Shown here: piece after piece, positions 16,674-25,649 of the stretch | Position numbering within the stretch: position 1 is the first letter of the stretch | Layout of the letters: every line of letters starts with the position of its first letter | Origin: Streptomyces chartreusis | GTDB lineage: Bacteria; Actinomycetota; Actinomycetes; Streptomycetales; Streptomycetaceae | DNA: 64,000 bases | Assembly: GCF_008704715.1 (NCBI RefSeq) | Contig: NZ_CP023689.1 | Span: 8,308,001-8,372,000 of the forward strand | Reading direction: 5' to 3' | Notes under the pieces: generated by a model | The model's database searches: none | Told to the model about the DNA's origin: nothing | What the model saw: the letters and a program-made list of their open reading frames with translations, nothing else | Position numbers and translations under genes: made by a program

Positions 16674-17212
16674 CCGCGCACTTCGGAGCGGGCCCGTTGC
16701 GCCGGCTGGTCGTCCTGCGGCACGCCAAGTCGGCCTGGCCGGACGGTGTCGCCGACCACGAAAGGCCCCTCGGCCCGCGCGGCCGGCGTGACGCCCCCGT
16801 CGCGGGCCGGATGATCGCCGACGCCGACTGCCTGCCCGACCTCGCCATCTGCTCCACCGCCGTGCGCACCCGGCAGACCTGGGAACTGGCCTCCGCCGAA
16901 TGGGGCACACCGCCGCCGGTGCGCCACGACCCGCGCGTGTACGCCGCCGACGTCTCCGAGCTGCTCGAGGTCGTGCACGAGGCGCCGCCCGAGGTCGGGA
17001 CCCTGCTCCTGATCGGGCACAACCCCGGCCTGGAGGACCTCGTCCTCGAACTCGCCGGGGACGGCCTCGACGACGCCCTGGACGAGGTCCGCACGAAGTT
17101 CCCCACATCGGCGATCGCCGTCCTCGCCTGGCACGGCACCACCTGGCGGGCGCTCGCCCCCGGCACGGCGCTGCTGACGGGCCTGATGGTGCCGCGCGGC
17201 AAGAAGGGGTGA
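16670..17212 (+). CDS. SixA-type phosphohistidine phosphatase family protein
   Basis: A histidine-phosphatase-superfamily protein of 180 residues. The catalytic histidine is in LVVLRHAKSAWPDG, and the second family histidine is in LLIGHNPGLEDLV, the arrangement of SixA. SixA removes phosphate from histidine phosphotransfer domains in enteric bacteria; the actinobacterial target is unknown. The GTG start overlaps the previous stop by four bases. Confidence 0.85.
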   Translation: MTAHFGAGPLRRLVVLRHAKSAWPDGVADHERPLGPRGRRDAPVAGRMIADADCLPDLAICSTAVRTRQTWELASAEWGTPPPVRHDPRVYAADVSELLEVVHEAPPEVGTLLLIGHNPGLEDLVLELAGDGLDDALDEVRTKFPTSAIAVLAWHGTTWRALAPGTALLTGLMVPRGKKG

Positions 17213-17220
17213 GCCGGCGG

Positions 17221-17240
17221 CGGGCACGCGTGTGTGCCCG
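17221..17240. other. Small hairpin between sixA-like and yigZ-like genes
   Basis: CGGGCAC / GTGCCCG form a 7-bp stem with a six-base loop in the 74-base gap. It could be a weak terminator or attenuator; the stem is too short to be certain. Confidence 0.3.
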
Positions 17241-17286
17241 CACCTCCCGCGCGGGCGGCCGCGCACGCTGCGCATAGGCTGGCCGG

Positions 17287-17913
17287 ATGCAGGACGAGTA
17301 CCGCACAGTCGCCCACGCGGGCGTGCACGAGACCGAGGTCAACCGCTCACGCTTCATCTGCGCGCTCGCCCCGGCGGCCACCGAACAGGAGGCCCAGGAC
17401 TTCCTCGCTGCCGTCCGCAAGGAGCACGCGGACGCCACCCACAACTGCTGGGCCTACGTCATCGGCGCCGACGCCGCCGTCCAGAAGGCGAGCGACGACG
17501 GCGAACCGGGCGGCACGGCCGGCGTCCCCATGCTCCAGATGCTGCTGCGCCGCGACATGCGGTACGTCGTCGCCGTCGTCACCCGCTACTACGGCGGCGT
17601 CAAGCTCGGCGCGGGCGGACTGATCCGGGCCTACGGCGGAGCGGTCGGCGAGGCACTGGACACCCTCGGCACGATCACCCGGCGCCGCTTCCGGCTGGCC
17701 ACCGTCACCGTCGACCACCAGCGCGCCGGCAAGGTGCAGAACGACCTGCGGTCGACCGGGCGCGAGGTGCGGGACGTGCGCTACGCGGAGGAGGTCACCA
17801 TCGAGATCGGCCTGCCGGACGCCGACGTGGAGGCGTTCCGGGCCTGGCTCGCGGACGTGACGGCGGGGGCGGCCGGGTTCGAGCTCGGGGGAGAGGCGTA
17901 CGGGGACGCGTGA
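17287..17913 (+). CDS. YigZ/IMPACT family protein
   Basis: A 208-residue protein of the UPF0029 (Impact) family, with an N-terminal IMPACT domain (NRSRFICALAPAATEQEAQDFL, then HNCWAYVIG, SDDGEPGGTAG and RYYGGVKLGAGGLIRAY) and a C-terminal DUF1949-like ferredoxin fold. Family members are implicated in translation control or RNA binding, without a defined reaction. It stands in the same direction as the sixA-like gene and sbcDC, but 147 bases separate it from sbcD. Confidence 0.88.
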   Translation: MQDEYRTVAHAGVHETEVNRSRFICALAPAATEQEAQDFLAAVRKEHADATHNCWAYVIGADAAVQKASDDGEPGGTAGVPMLQMLLRRDMRYVVAVVTRYYGGVKLGAGGLIRAYGGAVGEALDTLGTITRRRFRLATVTVDHQRAGKVQNDLRSTGREVRDVRYAEEVTIEIGLPDADVEAFRAWLADVTAGAAGFELGGEAYGDA

Positions 17914-17956
17914 GGGGGCCCAGGCGTACGAGGCCGCGTGAACGGACGCGGTGAGG

Positions 17957-17987
17957 TTGAGGTGAAATGTCCGTAACGGGCTTATAT
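17957..17987 (+). promoter_or_regulatory. Possible promoter for sbcD
   Basis: TTGAGG at 17957 and TTATAT at 17982 are separated by 19 bases, slightly long for a sigma-70-type promoter. The -10 is the most A+T-rich hexamer in the gap and lies about 75 bases before the sbcD start. Confidence 0.35.
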
Positions 17988-18060
17988 CTCACCAGTCATG
18001 ACGGGGCGATACGGGAGTAACCGTCCGTGCTGTCAGACCCGGCCGTTAGTCTCGGGGATC

Positions 18061-19224
18061 ATGAGACTGCTGCACACTTCCGACTGGCATCTCGGCAGGG
18101 CGTTCCACCGGGTCAACATGCTCGGCGCCCAGGCCGGATTCATCGGCCACCTCGTCACGACCGTGCGTGAGCGCGGCGTCGACGCGGTGGTCGTGTCGGG
18201 AGACGTGTACGACCGCGCGGTGCCGCCGCTCGCCGCGGTCGAGCTGTTCGACGACGCCCTGCACCGGCTCGCCGACCTCGGCGTGCCGACGGTGATGATC
18301 TCCGGCAACCACGACTCGGCACGCCGGCTCGGCGTGGGCGCCGGCCTGATCGGGCGCGCGGGCATCCATCTGCGGACCGACCCTACGGCGTGCGGCACAC
18401 CGGTCGTGCTCAAGGACGACTTCGGCGACGTGGCCTTCTACGGCCTGCCCTACCTCGAACCCGCCCTGGTGAAGGACGAGTTCGGAGTCGAGAAGCCCGG
18501 ACACGAGGCGGTCCTGGCAGCCGCCATGGACCGCGTGCGCGCCGACCTCGCCTCACGCGCGCATGGCACCCGGTCGGTCGTCCTCGCGCACGCCTTCGTC
18601 ACCGGAGGCGAGGCCAGCGACAGCGAGCGCGACATCACCGTCGGCGGAGTGGCGGCGGTCCCCGCCGGGGTCTTCGACGGCGTCGACTACGCCGCGCTGG
18701 GCCATCTGCACGGCTGCCAGACCATCACCGAGCGCGTCCGCTACTCCGGCTCGCCGCTGCCGTACTCCTTCTCGGAGGCCGACCACCGCAAGAGCATGTG
18801 GCTCGTCGACCTGGACGCCGGCGGAGCGGTCACGGCCGAGCGCGTCGACTGCCCGGTGCCGCGTGCGCTGGCCAGGATCCGCGGGACGCTGGAGGAACTG
18901 CTCGCCGATCCCGGGCTCGCCCGGCACGAGGAGGCGTGGATCGAGGCGACGCTCACGGACGCGGTGCGCCCGGCCGACCCCATGGCCCGCCTCGCCGAAC
19001 GCTTCCCGCACACGCTCAGCCTCGCCTTCGCCCCCGAACGGGCACCCGAGGACCCCGACGTGTCCTACGCCCAGCGGCTCGCGGACCGCAGCGACCAGGA
19101 GATCGCGGAGGACTTCGTGGCCCATGTGCGCGGAGCCGGACCCGACGAGCACGAACAGGGCGTACTGCGCGACGCTTTCGACGCGGTGCGGGCCGACGAG
19201 GCCGTACGGGAGGTGGCGCGATGA
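18061..19224 (+). CDS. sbcD: Exonuclease SbcCD, subunit D (Mre11-like nuclease)
   Basis: A 387-residue calcineurin-like metallophosphoesterase, the nuclease subunit of the SbcCD complex that opens hairpins and trims DNA ends. The phosphoesterase motifs are present in order: TSDWHLGRAF, VVSGDVYDRA, ISGNHDSARRL, LAHAFVTGG and ALGHLHGCQ. ATG 18061 is the family start; the upstream in-frame ATG at 17998 adds 21 unlike residues. Its stop overlaps the sbcC start (ATGA), giving coupled translation. Confidence 0.95.
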   Translation: MRLLHTSDWHLGRAFHRVNMLGAQAGFIGHLVTTVRERGVDAVVVSGDVYDRAVPPLAAVELFDDALHRLADLGVPTVMISGNHDSARRLGVGAGLIGRAGIHLRTDPTACGTPVVLKDDFGDVAFYGLPYLEPALVKDEFGVEKPGHEAVLAAAMDRVRADLASRAHGTRSVVLAHAFVTGGEASDSERDITVGGVAAVPAGVFDGVDYAALGHLHGCQTITERVRYSGSPLPYSFSEADHRKSMWLVDLDAGGAVTAERVDCPVPRALARIRGTLEELLADPGLARHEEAWIEATLTDAVRPADPMARLAERFPHTLSLAFAPERAPEDPDVSYAQRLADRSDQEIAEDFVAHVRGAGPDEHEQGVLRDAFDAVRADEAVREVAR

Positions 19225-22200
19225 GGCTGCACCGCCTCGACATGACGGCGTTCGGACCCTTCGGCGGCTCCCAGACCGTCGACTTCGACGCACTGTCGCT
19301 CGCCGGTCTGTTCCTGCTCCACGGCCCCACCGGCGCCGGCAAGACCTCCGTCCTGGACGCCGTCTGCTACGCGCTCTACGGCTCCGTGCCGGGCGCCCGA
19401 CAGAGCGGCCAGGGCATGACCCTGCGCAGCGACCACGCCGCGGCCGGCACCCGCACCGAGGTCCGCCTGGAACTGACCGTCGCCGGACGCCGGTTGGAGG
19501 TCACCCGGCAGCCGCCCTGGGAGCGCCCGAAGAAGCGCGGCTCGGGCACCACCCTCGACAAGGCACAGACCTGGCTGCGCGAGCACGACGCACAGGCCGG
19601 GACCTGGAAGGACCTCAGCCGCTCGCACCAGGAGATCGGCGAGGAGGTCACCCAGCTGCTCGGCATGAGCCGCGAGCAGTTCTGCCAGGTGGTACTGCTG
19701 CCCCAGGGCGACTTCGCCCGCTTCCTGCGAGCCGACGCAGAAGCCCGCGGCAAGCTGCTCGGGCGCCTCTTCGACACGCACCGTTTCGCCGAGGTCGAGA
19801 AGCGTCTAGCCGAGCGCCGGCGGGCCGCCGAGGCCCAGGTGCGCGAGGGCGACGCGGCGCTGCTGGCCGACGCACACCGTATGCAGCAGGCCGCCGGAGA
19901 CGCGATGCGGCTGCCCGAGCTCACGCCCGGCGAACCGGGCCTCGCCGAGGCCGTCCTGGGGGCCGCGGCCGTGGCCCGCAGCACCGCCCGTGAGCAGCTC
20001 ACCGTCGCCCATTGCGGCCTCCTGGCCGCCGAGTCCGCCGAGGCCGCGGCCGACCGCGCCCTGGGTGACGTACGCGAAGTGGCCCGGTTGCAGCGCAGGT
20101 TCGCCGAGGCGCGGGAGCGGGCCCGGATGCTGGACGAGCGGGCCGACGCGTACCGCGAGGCGCAGGCGCGCATGGAGCGGTCCCGCAAGGCCGAGACGGT
20201 GGCACCCGCACTGGAGCTGCGGGACGCGGCCGACGCGGAGCACCGGCAGGCGGCCACGGCATACTCACGCGCGCGTGCGCTGCTGCCGGGGGCCTTCGGG
20301 GACGTACTGCCGGGCGGGGGCGCGGAGGCAGGCTCGCCGGCCGAGGCCGGGGCCGCCGGGCTCGCCGCCGCCGCGCGCCGGGTCGCCGAGGAGCTGGGCG
20401 GGCTCGAATCGGCCCGCCGCGGTGAACGCCGACTGGCCGAACTCATCGACGAACGCACGCAGTTGGACCGACAGGAGCGGGCCGACGACGACGTACGGCT
20501 CGACGCGGAAGCCTGGCTCGCCGGGTGGGAGGAGACCCGGGCCGGGCTGCAGACGCGCATCGAGTCCGCGCAGGACGCCGCGAACCGCGCCGAGAGCCTG
20601 GCCGTGCAGCGCGAGCCCGCGCGGCAGCGACTCGGCGCCGCGCGGATGCGGGACCAGCTGGGCGGCGACACGGACACGGCCGCCCGGTACGCGGCCGACA
20701 CCCAGCAGCAGGCCCTCGAGGCCAAGGCGCACTGGCTGGACATCAAGGAACAGCGCCTGAACGGCATCGCCGCCGAACTCGCCGCGCAACTCCGGGACGG
20801 CGAACCCTGCGCCGTCTGCGGGGCCGTCGACCACCCCGCACCGGCCCGCAAGGACGCCGGCCACGTCGACCGGGAGGCGGAGGAGCGCGCACAGGCCGCT
20901 TACCAGCAGGCGGAGGAGCGGCACGCGGAGGCCGAACGGCGCCTGGGCGTCGTACGGGAAGCCCTGGCCGCGGCCACCGCGGAGGCCGGTGACATGCCGA
21001 CAAGTCGACTCGCCCAGGCGGCCGACGAGTTGGAGCAGCAGTACACGAAGGCCCGCCGGGACGCTTCCGCGCTGCACTCCGCCCACGAGGAGCTGCGGCG
21101 GGCCGAGGCGGAACACGAGCGGCGCACCACCGCCCACCAGCAGGCGGAGGTCCGGGCTGCCTCCCGGGTCGGTCACCGCGAGCGGCTCGATCGCGAGAAG
21201 GCCGCCCTGGAGACGGAGTTGGCCGAGGCACGCGGCACCGCCGACAGTGTCACCGCGCGTGCCACGCAACTGGAGCGCCAGGTCGCCCTGCTCACCGAGG
21301 CCGCCGACACCGCGCGGGCCGCCGAGGACACCGCCCAGCGCCTCAAGGACGCCGACGCCCGCCTCGCCGACGCCGCCTTCCGCGCCGGCTTCGATACCCC
21401 GCAGGCCGCGGCAGCCGCACTCCTCGACGACGCCGCGCACCGCGACCTGCAACGACGGCTGGACGCCTGGCAGTCCGAGGAGGCCGCCGTACGCGCGGTG
21501 CTCGCCGAGGCCGACACGGCGAACGCCGCCCAGCAGCCGCCCGCCGACCTCATGACCGCCGAGAGCACCGCCTCGGCCGCCGCCCGGCGCACCCGCGCCG
21601 CTGCCTCCACCCGCGACGCGGCCGCCCGACGCTGCACCGAACTCGACCGGCTCTCCACGCGCGCGGCCACCGCCGTACGCCAACTCGCCCCGCTGCGCAC
21701 GGAGTACGACCGCGTGGCCCGCCTCTCCGCGCTCACCGCGGGCACCTCTGCGGACAACGAACGCAAGATGCGCCTGGAGTCGTACGTGCTGGCGGCCCGC
21801 CTGGAGCAGGTCGCGGCCGCCGCGACCGTACGGCTGCAACGGATGTCGTCCGGCCGCTACACCCTCGTCCACTCCGACGACCGCACCGGTCGTGGCCGCA
21901 GCGGCCTCGGGCTGCACGTCGTCGACGCCTGGACCGGCCGCGAGCGCGACACTGCGACCCTCTCAGGCGGCGAGACCTTCTTCGCCTCCCTCGCCCTCGC
22001 CCTCGGACTCGCGGACGTCGTCACCGACGAGGCCGGCGGCGTCCGCCTGGACACCCTCTTCATCGACGAGGGCTTCGGCAGCCTCGACGACCAGACCCTC
22101 GACGAGGTCCTCGACGTCCTCGACTCGCTCCGCGAACGCGACCGCAGCGTCGGCATCGTCAGCCACGTCGCCGACCTGCGACGACGGATCCATGCGCAGC

Positions 22201-22259
22201 TGGAAGTGGTCAAGGGACGGGCAGGGTCGGTCATCCGCCAGCGGGGAGCCGGCGACTGA
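19221..22259 (+). CDS. sbcC: Exonuclease SbcCD, subunit C (Rad50-like SMC ATPase)
   Basis: A 1012-residue ABC-type ATPase with a long central coiled coil, partner of SbcD. The Walker A HGPTGAGKTSVLD lies near residue 35. The zinc hook C-A-V-C is at 530-533, the exact middle of the protein. The signature LSGGE starts at 914, and Walker B LFIDEGFGSLDDQT starts near 946. The 3' end, codons 948-995, is present again, base for base, 2307 bp downstream. The reading frame is intact to TGA 22259. Confidence 0.95.
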   Translation: MRLHRLDMTAFGPFGGSQTVDFDALSLAGLFLLHGPTGAGKTSVLDAVCYALYGSVPGARQSGQGMTLRSDHAAAGTRTEVRLELTVAGRRLEVTRQPPWERPKKRGSGTTLDKAQTWLREHDAQAGTWKDLSRSHQEIGEEVTQLLGMSREQFCQVVLLPQGDFARFLRADAEARGKLLGRLFDTHRFAEVEKRLAERRRAAEAQVREGDAALLADAHRMQQAAGDAMRLPELTPGEPGLAEAVLGAAAVARSTAREQLTVAHCGLLAAESAEAAADRALGDVREVARLQRRFAEARERARMLDERADAYREAQARMERSRKAETVAPALELRDAADAEHRQAATAYSRARALLPGAFGDVLPGGGAEAGSPAEAGAAGLAAAARRVAEELGGLESARRGERRLAELIDERTQLDRQERADDDVRLDAEAWLAGWEETRAGLQTRIESAQDAANRAESLAVQREPARQRLGAARMRDQLGGDTDTAARYAADTQQQALEAKAHWLDIKEQRLNGIAAELAAQLRDGEPCAVCGAVDHPAPARKDAGHVDREAEERAQAAYQQAEERHAEAERRLGVVREALAAATAEAGDMPTSRLAQAADELEQQYTKARRDASALHSAHEELRRAEAEHERRTTAHQQAEVRAASRVGHRERLDREKAALETELAEARGTADSVTARATQLERQVALLTEAADTARAAEDTAQRLKDADARLADAAFRAGFDTPQAAAAALLDDAAHRDLQRRLDAWQSEEAAVRAVLAEADTANAAQQPPADLMTAESTASAAARRTRAAASTRDAAARRCTELDRLSTRAATAVRQLAPLRTEYDRVARLSALTAGTSADNERKMRLESYVLAARLEQVAAAATVRLQRMSSGRYTLVHSDDRTGRGRSGLGLHVVDAWTGRERDTATLSGGETFFASLALALGLADVVTDEAGGVRLDTLFIDEGFGSLDDQTLDEVLDVLDSLRERDRSVGIVSHVADLRRRIHAQLEVVKGRAGSVIRQRGAGD
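22063..22204 (+). repeat. Direct repeat copy 1: 142 bp inside the sbcC 3' end
   Basis: Identical base for base to 24370-24511. It covers the Walker B to near C-terminal part of sbcC. The two copies diverge immediately outside these limits: an A/T difference just before, and A/G at 22205. Confidence 0.93.
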
Positions 22260-22405
22260 CCCGCTGGTGCATGGCGGCCGTGAGGATGGATTCCTTCCCT
22301 GTTTTGCGTGCTCTGTCCGAGCCGCCGGTGCTCGTGAGCTGCGGATCGCAGTATTTGGCGAGCGGGTACCCGCGAGCTGGCGCCGAACGGTCGGCGGTCG
22401 GCCGC

Positions 22406-23269
22406 TTAGGGTGTCGCGGCGGGGAGCCGGGTGGGGACAACGGGCAGCATGATGCCGTCGCCGATCGGCGCGACGTGCGGCACCAGCATGCCTTCCTTGG
22501 CGACTTGGAGCAGGTTCGGCAGCATGTACCGTTCGGCGCCCTCGAGGTCGACCTGGTAGCCCAGATCACCCAGGCTCGCCGCGGTCATCCTGCTCAGTGG
22601 GTTGTCGCTGCCTGAGATGAACGGCGACATGAGCTCATTCACGAACACCGACTCACGCCAGTGGCTGCCCTCGGTGCCGGGGCCACCGAAGTTGGCGACC
22701 GGTACCGGCTCCGGTTCCTCCTGACCGAGGAGCGCGGCAAACTCGGCCATGGCGCGGGGGCCCCGGAAGGTTGGATTCTGGGTGCCGGCGCCTTTGAGGA
22801 GGCCGAAGAACTTCCATAGCGTGCCGATGCCCAGGACGTGCCCCATCTCGTGCGTGATGACGTCGATGAGGGTGTTGTTCGCCTCCATAGCCGCCAGGTC
22901 GGAGGTGTCGAACCTCATCAGGCCCTTCGCCGGTAGGTGGGCGCCGAACTCCGCGGTCTCGTCGCGGAAGTCGGTGGGTCCGGCCATGCCCAGGACGCCC
23001 GAGGGGCCGTCGATGTCGACGCCCTCCGCGTCGATCAGCAGGTCGTCGATGATGTCGGCCCCGACGAGGGCGGTGTCCAGGTCCCCGACGATGACCCGGG
23101 ACCAGCGTTCGGCTGCGGCCGCGAAGGCGTCCTGCTGATTCTGAGTCAGTCCACCGAGGAAGCGGACTTCGATGATGAACGGCGACGTGGTGTTGGCGAT
23201 TGCCTTGGCCCGCTCGAAGCTGGCCACGGCCCGGTACGTCTTGAAGGTGCCGGTGGTGACGGTGCCCAT
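22406..23269 (-). CDS. Metzincin-type zinc metalloprotease, leishmanolysin-like
   Basis: A 287-residue protease. HEMGHVLGIG at 140-149 is the metzincin zinc motif with its glycine; H203 in GSHW is a plausible third ligand, some 60 residues on as in leishmanolysin (M8), and M214 in NELMSP fits the Met-turn. No signal peptide or membrane helix is visible, unusual for this class. ATG 23269 has AGAGGAG seven bases upstream. The stop is TAA. It is the only intact gene in the segment bounded by the sbcC repeats and therefore the candidate cargo of that insertion. Confidence 0.75.
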   Translation of the reverse strand: MGTVTTGTFKTYRAVASFERAKAIANTTSPFIIEVRFLGGLTQNQQDAFAAAAERWSRVIVGDLDTALVGADIIDDLLIDAEGVDIDGPSGVLGMAGPTDFRDETAEFGAHLPAKGLMRFDTSDLAAMEANNTLIDVITHEMGHVLGIGTLWKFFGLLKGAGTQNPTFRGPRAMAEFAALLGQEEPEPVPVANFGGPGTEGSHWRESVFVNELMSPFISGSDNPLSRMTAASLGDLGYQVDLEGAERYMLPNLLQVAKEGMLVPHVAPIGDGIMLPVVPTRLPAATP

Positions 23270-24369
23270 CGTGGATCTCCTCTGGCCATAGACCTCATGG
23301 AGTCGCCCCCGCAACCCAAACTAGGCCAAATGAGGCATATGCTCTTGTTGGTGAATCAACCACCAGGGCATGAGGCCGTGCTCGTCGGTTGAGCGGGAAA
23401 TCAACGACGACGCGTCCGCCGCAGGCGATGCCGAACCGCACCCTGGGTCACCGGTCCGAGGTCCAAGTAGCCCCCTCCGCACTGGCCACGCCCCGACCCG
23501 GCGCCGGGAGCGATGCCGTGGGAGGCGTTCCGCACTTCCCTGGGCTGGAGAGCAACCGGCCCCGCCCCGAACGAAGTAACGCCCCACGTCCCGTGTTACC
23601 CGTTCCCACACGATCCGCCCTCACCTGGTCGAGGGAGGGCTATAGGTAGGGGCTGGCTCCGCGTCGTGGGCTGCCTGCTCCTCCGCTTCAGCAGTAGCCA
23701 GCGCCGGGGCAACGGCGCGGCGAGGGCGGATCGCGACAGCTCGTACGCCTGGTCCACCTTCGTCTTCAGGAGGCTACGCGGGCACTCTCGGGAAGATCCT
23801 CCTCCTGCTCATCGTGGCCGAAACGCAGAACTGACTCCCACGCCAAGACAGTCGAGGGAGCAAGCGGCGGACGCTAAGCGTCAGCGGAACCGGGCCTCCT
23901 GCAGTTGGGTCGACGAGATCAGCGGCGCGGCCGAGTAGCCGGTACGTAGCGGCAGGACGAGCGAGTCGCCGGTTGCCGTGCATTCCGAGGTCCCGTCGTA
24001 CGTAATCCGGTACATGCGGCCGTCCTCGGCGTCGAGTCGATGTGCGCCCACTGGCCGAGCCGCTCGCGCAGGGCTTGGGCGGCGTCGTACGCCTCCTGGC
24101 TGCGGCCCTGGTCGGGCAGGGCTTCGAAGCGGGCGTGCGTCAGGAGGCTCCGGTGCTGGTGTGGGCGGTTTCGGCGAGGTTGCGGAGCTACTCCGCGGTG
24201 CGCCATTGGTCGTCTGTGAGGTAGTCGCAGAGGCTGTCGGCGAGGCGAGCGATCTCGTCCAGGGCCTGCTCTGGCGGCAAGGCCGTGTCCGGGGGTGTGC
24301 TCTGGTCGCGGGCCGGCGCGGTGCGTGCGGGCGCGGCCGTGCGATAAGAGCGGTTCGCGTCGCTCTTCT
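23270..24369. other. 1.1-kb region with no intact gene
   Basis: Upstream of the metalloprotease, frames on both strands are short and show little codon-position bias compared with the rest of the window. I see only fragments: a decayed reverse-strand frame at 23881-24300, and a reverse stretch near 23640-23770 with PLPRRW, faintly like HD-domain proteins. No terminal inverted repeats, tRNA or complete transposase were found. I interpret it as the degenerate remainder of an inserted element. Confidence 0.5.
23881..24300 (-). pseudogene. Decayed reverse-strand coding sequence(s)
   Basis: Three protein-like stretches lie in different reverse frames: PPEQALDEIARLADSLCDYL ending at a stop near 24189, ARFEALPDQGRSQEAYDAAQ continuing into ALRERLGQWAHID near 24030-24150, and EDGRMYRITYDGTSECTATG continuing to a TGA at 23881. 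Their helical or compact character suggests one or two genes broken by frameshifts. I do not recognise the family. Confidence 0.4.
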
Positions 24370-24560
24370 TCGACGAGGGCTTCGGCAGCCTCGACGACCA
24401 GACCCTCGACGAGGTCCTCGACGTCCTCGACTCGCTCCGCGAACGCGACCGCAGCGTCGGCATCGTCAGCCACGTCGCCGACCTGCGACGACGGATCCAT
24501 GCGCAGCTGGAGGTCGTGAAGGGGAGATCGGGGTCGGTGCTGCGGCAACGGGGTCACTGA
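24363..24560 (+). pseudogene. Truncated sbcC 3' end (about 65 codons)
   Basis: In frame with SbcC it reads LFFDEGFGSLDDQT through to LEVVKGRSGSVLRQRGH and a TGA at 24560, so it has its own plausible C-terminus, slightly different from that of the intact gene. The stop overlaps the convergent Lrp-type gene by seven bases. It lacks a start and everything before Walker B. It is most simply the original 3' end of sbcC left behind when the 2.3-kb segment entered. Confidence 0.85.
24370..24511 (+). repeat. Direct repeat copy 2: 142 bp identical to the sbcC 3' end
   Basis: Identical to 22063-22204, in the same orientation, offset 2307 bp. Beyond 24511 the sequence still encodes an SbcC-like tail but with many synonymous and a few amino-acid differences. 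Confidence 0.93.
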
Positions 24561-25000
24561 CCGAGCGGGCGGCGGGGCAGTGGTGAGGAGTACACGACGC
24601 TCGTCGTGACCGAGCCCAGGGTGCCGATCTTGCCGGAGACCTCCTCCAGGTGGCGCATCGAGCGGGCCGCGACCTTGATGACGAAGCAGTCGTCGCCCGT
24701 GACGTGGTGGGCCTCGAGGATCTCGGGCGTGGTGGCGACCAGGTCGTGGAAGGGCTTGTAGTTGCCGTTCGGGTAGCGCAGGCGCACGAAGGCCAGGATC
24801 GGCAGGCCGAGCCGGTCGGGGTCGACCACGGCGGCGTAGCCCTGGATGACGCCCGCCTCCTCCAGCCGCCGCACCCGCTCCGTCACCGCGCTCGGGGACA
24901 TGGACACGGCTCGGGCCAGCTCGGCGAAGCTGGCGCGGCCCTCGCGCTGGAGGACGTCGAGGATGCGCCAGTCGGTGGCGTCCGGGGAAAACGCGGTCAT
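24554..25000 (-). CDS. Lrp/AsnC-family regulator
   Basis: A 148-residue regulator: HTH at residues about 9-58 (DATDWRILDVLQREGRASFA, then AVSMSPSAVTERVRRLEEAG) and a RAM/ligand-binding domain (HHVTGDDCFVIKVAARSMRH). Lrp/AsnC proteins sense amino acids. It is divergent from the rhodanese gene 94 bases away and probably regulates it and itself. Confidence 0.9.
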   Translation of the reverse strand: MTAFSPDATDWRILDVLQREGRASFAELARAVSMSPSAVTERVRRLEEAGVIQGYAAVVDPDRLGLPILAFVRLRYPNGNYKPFHDLVATTPEILEAHHVTGDDCFVIKVAARSMRHLEEVSGKIGTLGSVTTSVVYSSPLPRRPLGQ

Positions 25001-25094
25001 GCGTGAGAGATAGCAGGGGAATCACCGGCAGATCAAGGGGAGGGCCGGGGATCGACACTTCAGGGAAGGGTGCGCCGACCATAGTTTTGTGGGC

Positions 25095-25592
25095 ATGACG
25101 AACCCCATGGCCACCGCCACCGCCACCGCCGCCAACTCCGTCCTGCGCGTCGCGCCCGCCTCACCCGCCGAGGCCGCCGCTCACTTCCGGGCGAGCCTCG
25201 CCTTCCACGCCGACGTGTCCGATGTCGCCGCCGCGCTCGCGGCCGGTGGTGATCCCGGGTTCGTCGTCGTGGACTCCCGGTCCACCGAGTCCTGGGACCA
25301 GGGCCACATCGCGGGCGCGATCCACCTGCCGACCGCCCTCATCCCGGAGCAGGCCGAGCAGCTCCTCGACAAGTCCGTGCCCGTGGTGACGTACTGCTGG
25401 GGCCCAGGCTGCAACGGCGCGACCCGTGCCGCCCTCGCCCTCGCGGAACTCGGCTACCGGGTCAAGGAGATGCTCGGCGGGTTCGAGTACTGGGCGCGTG
25501 AGGGGTTCGAGTTCGAGACGTGGCAGGGGCGTGAGCGCCGTGTGCCCGACCCGTTGACGGCGCCGGTCGACGCGGACAACTGCGGCTGCTGA
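25095..25592 (+). CDS. Rhodanese-like domain protein
   Basis: A 167-residue single-domain sulfurtransferase-type protein. FVVVDSRSTESWDQGHIAGA, then the active-site loop TYCWGPGCNGA with cysteine, and LGYRVKEMLGGFEYWAREGF are standard rhodanese landmarks. The loop carries two cysteines (C-W-G-P-G-C); the first occupies the catalytic position. It could move sulfane sulfur or detoxify thiols. ATG 25095 is preferred to the GTG six bases earlier. Divergent from the Lrp-type gene, its likely regulator. Confidence 0.88.
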   Translation: MTNPMATATATAANSVLRVAPASPAEAAAHFRASLAFHADVSDVAAALAAGGDPGFVVVDSRSTESWDQGHIAGAIHLPTALIPEQAEQLLDKSVPVVTYCWGPGCNGATRAALALAELGYRVKEMLGGFEYWAREGFEFETWQGRERRVPDPLTAPVDADNCGC

Positions 25593-25649
25593 GACGCCAG
25601 TTGGACACCGTGGACTTGTGGGGCCGCTGTGCGTGTAGGTTCTGCTGCC

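Noticed and set aside
17998..18061. Upstream ATG of sbcD as the true start
   Set aside because: It would add 21 residues unlike SbcD, and the MRLLHTSDWHLG start at 18061 is canonical.
24188..24463. Reverse-strand frame crossing the sbcC repeat
   Set aside because: Half of it is the antisense of the duplicated sbcC end. Only the part beyond the repeat has protein-like character, and I describe that as a decayed frame.
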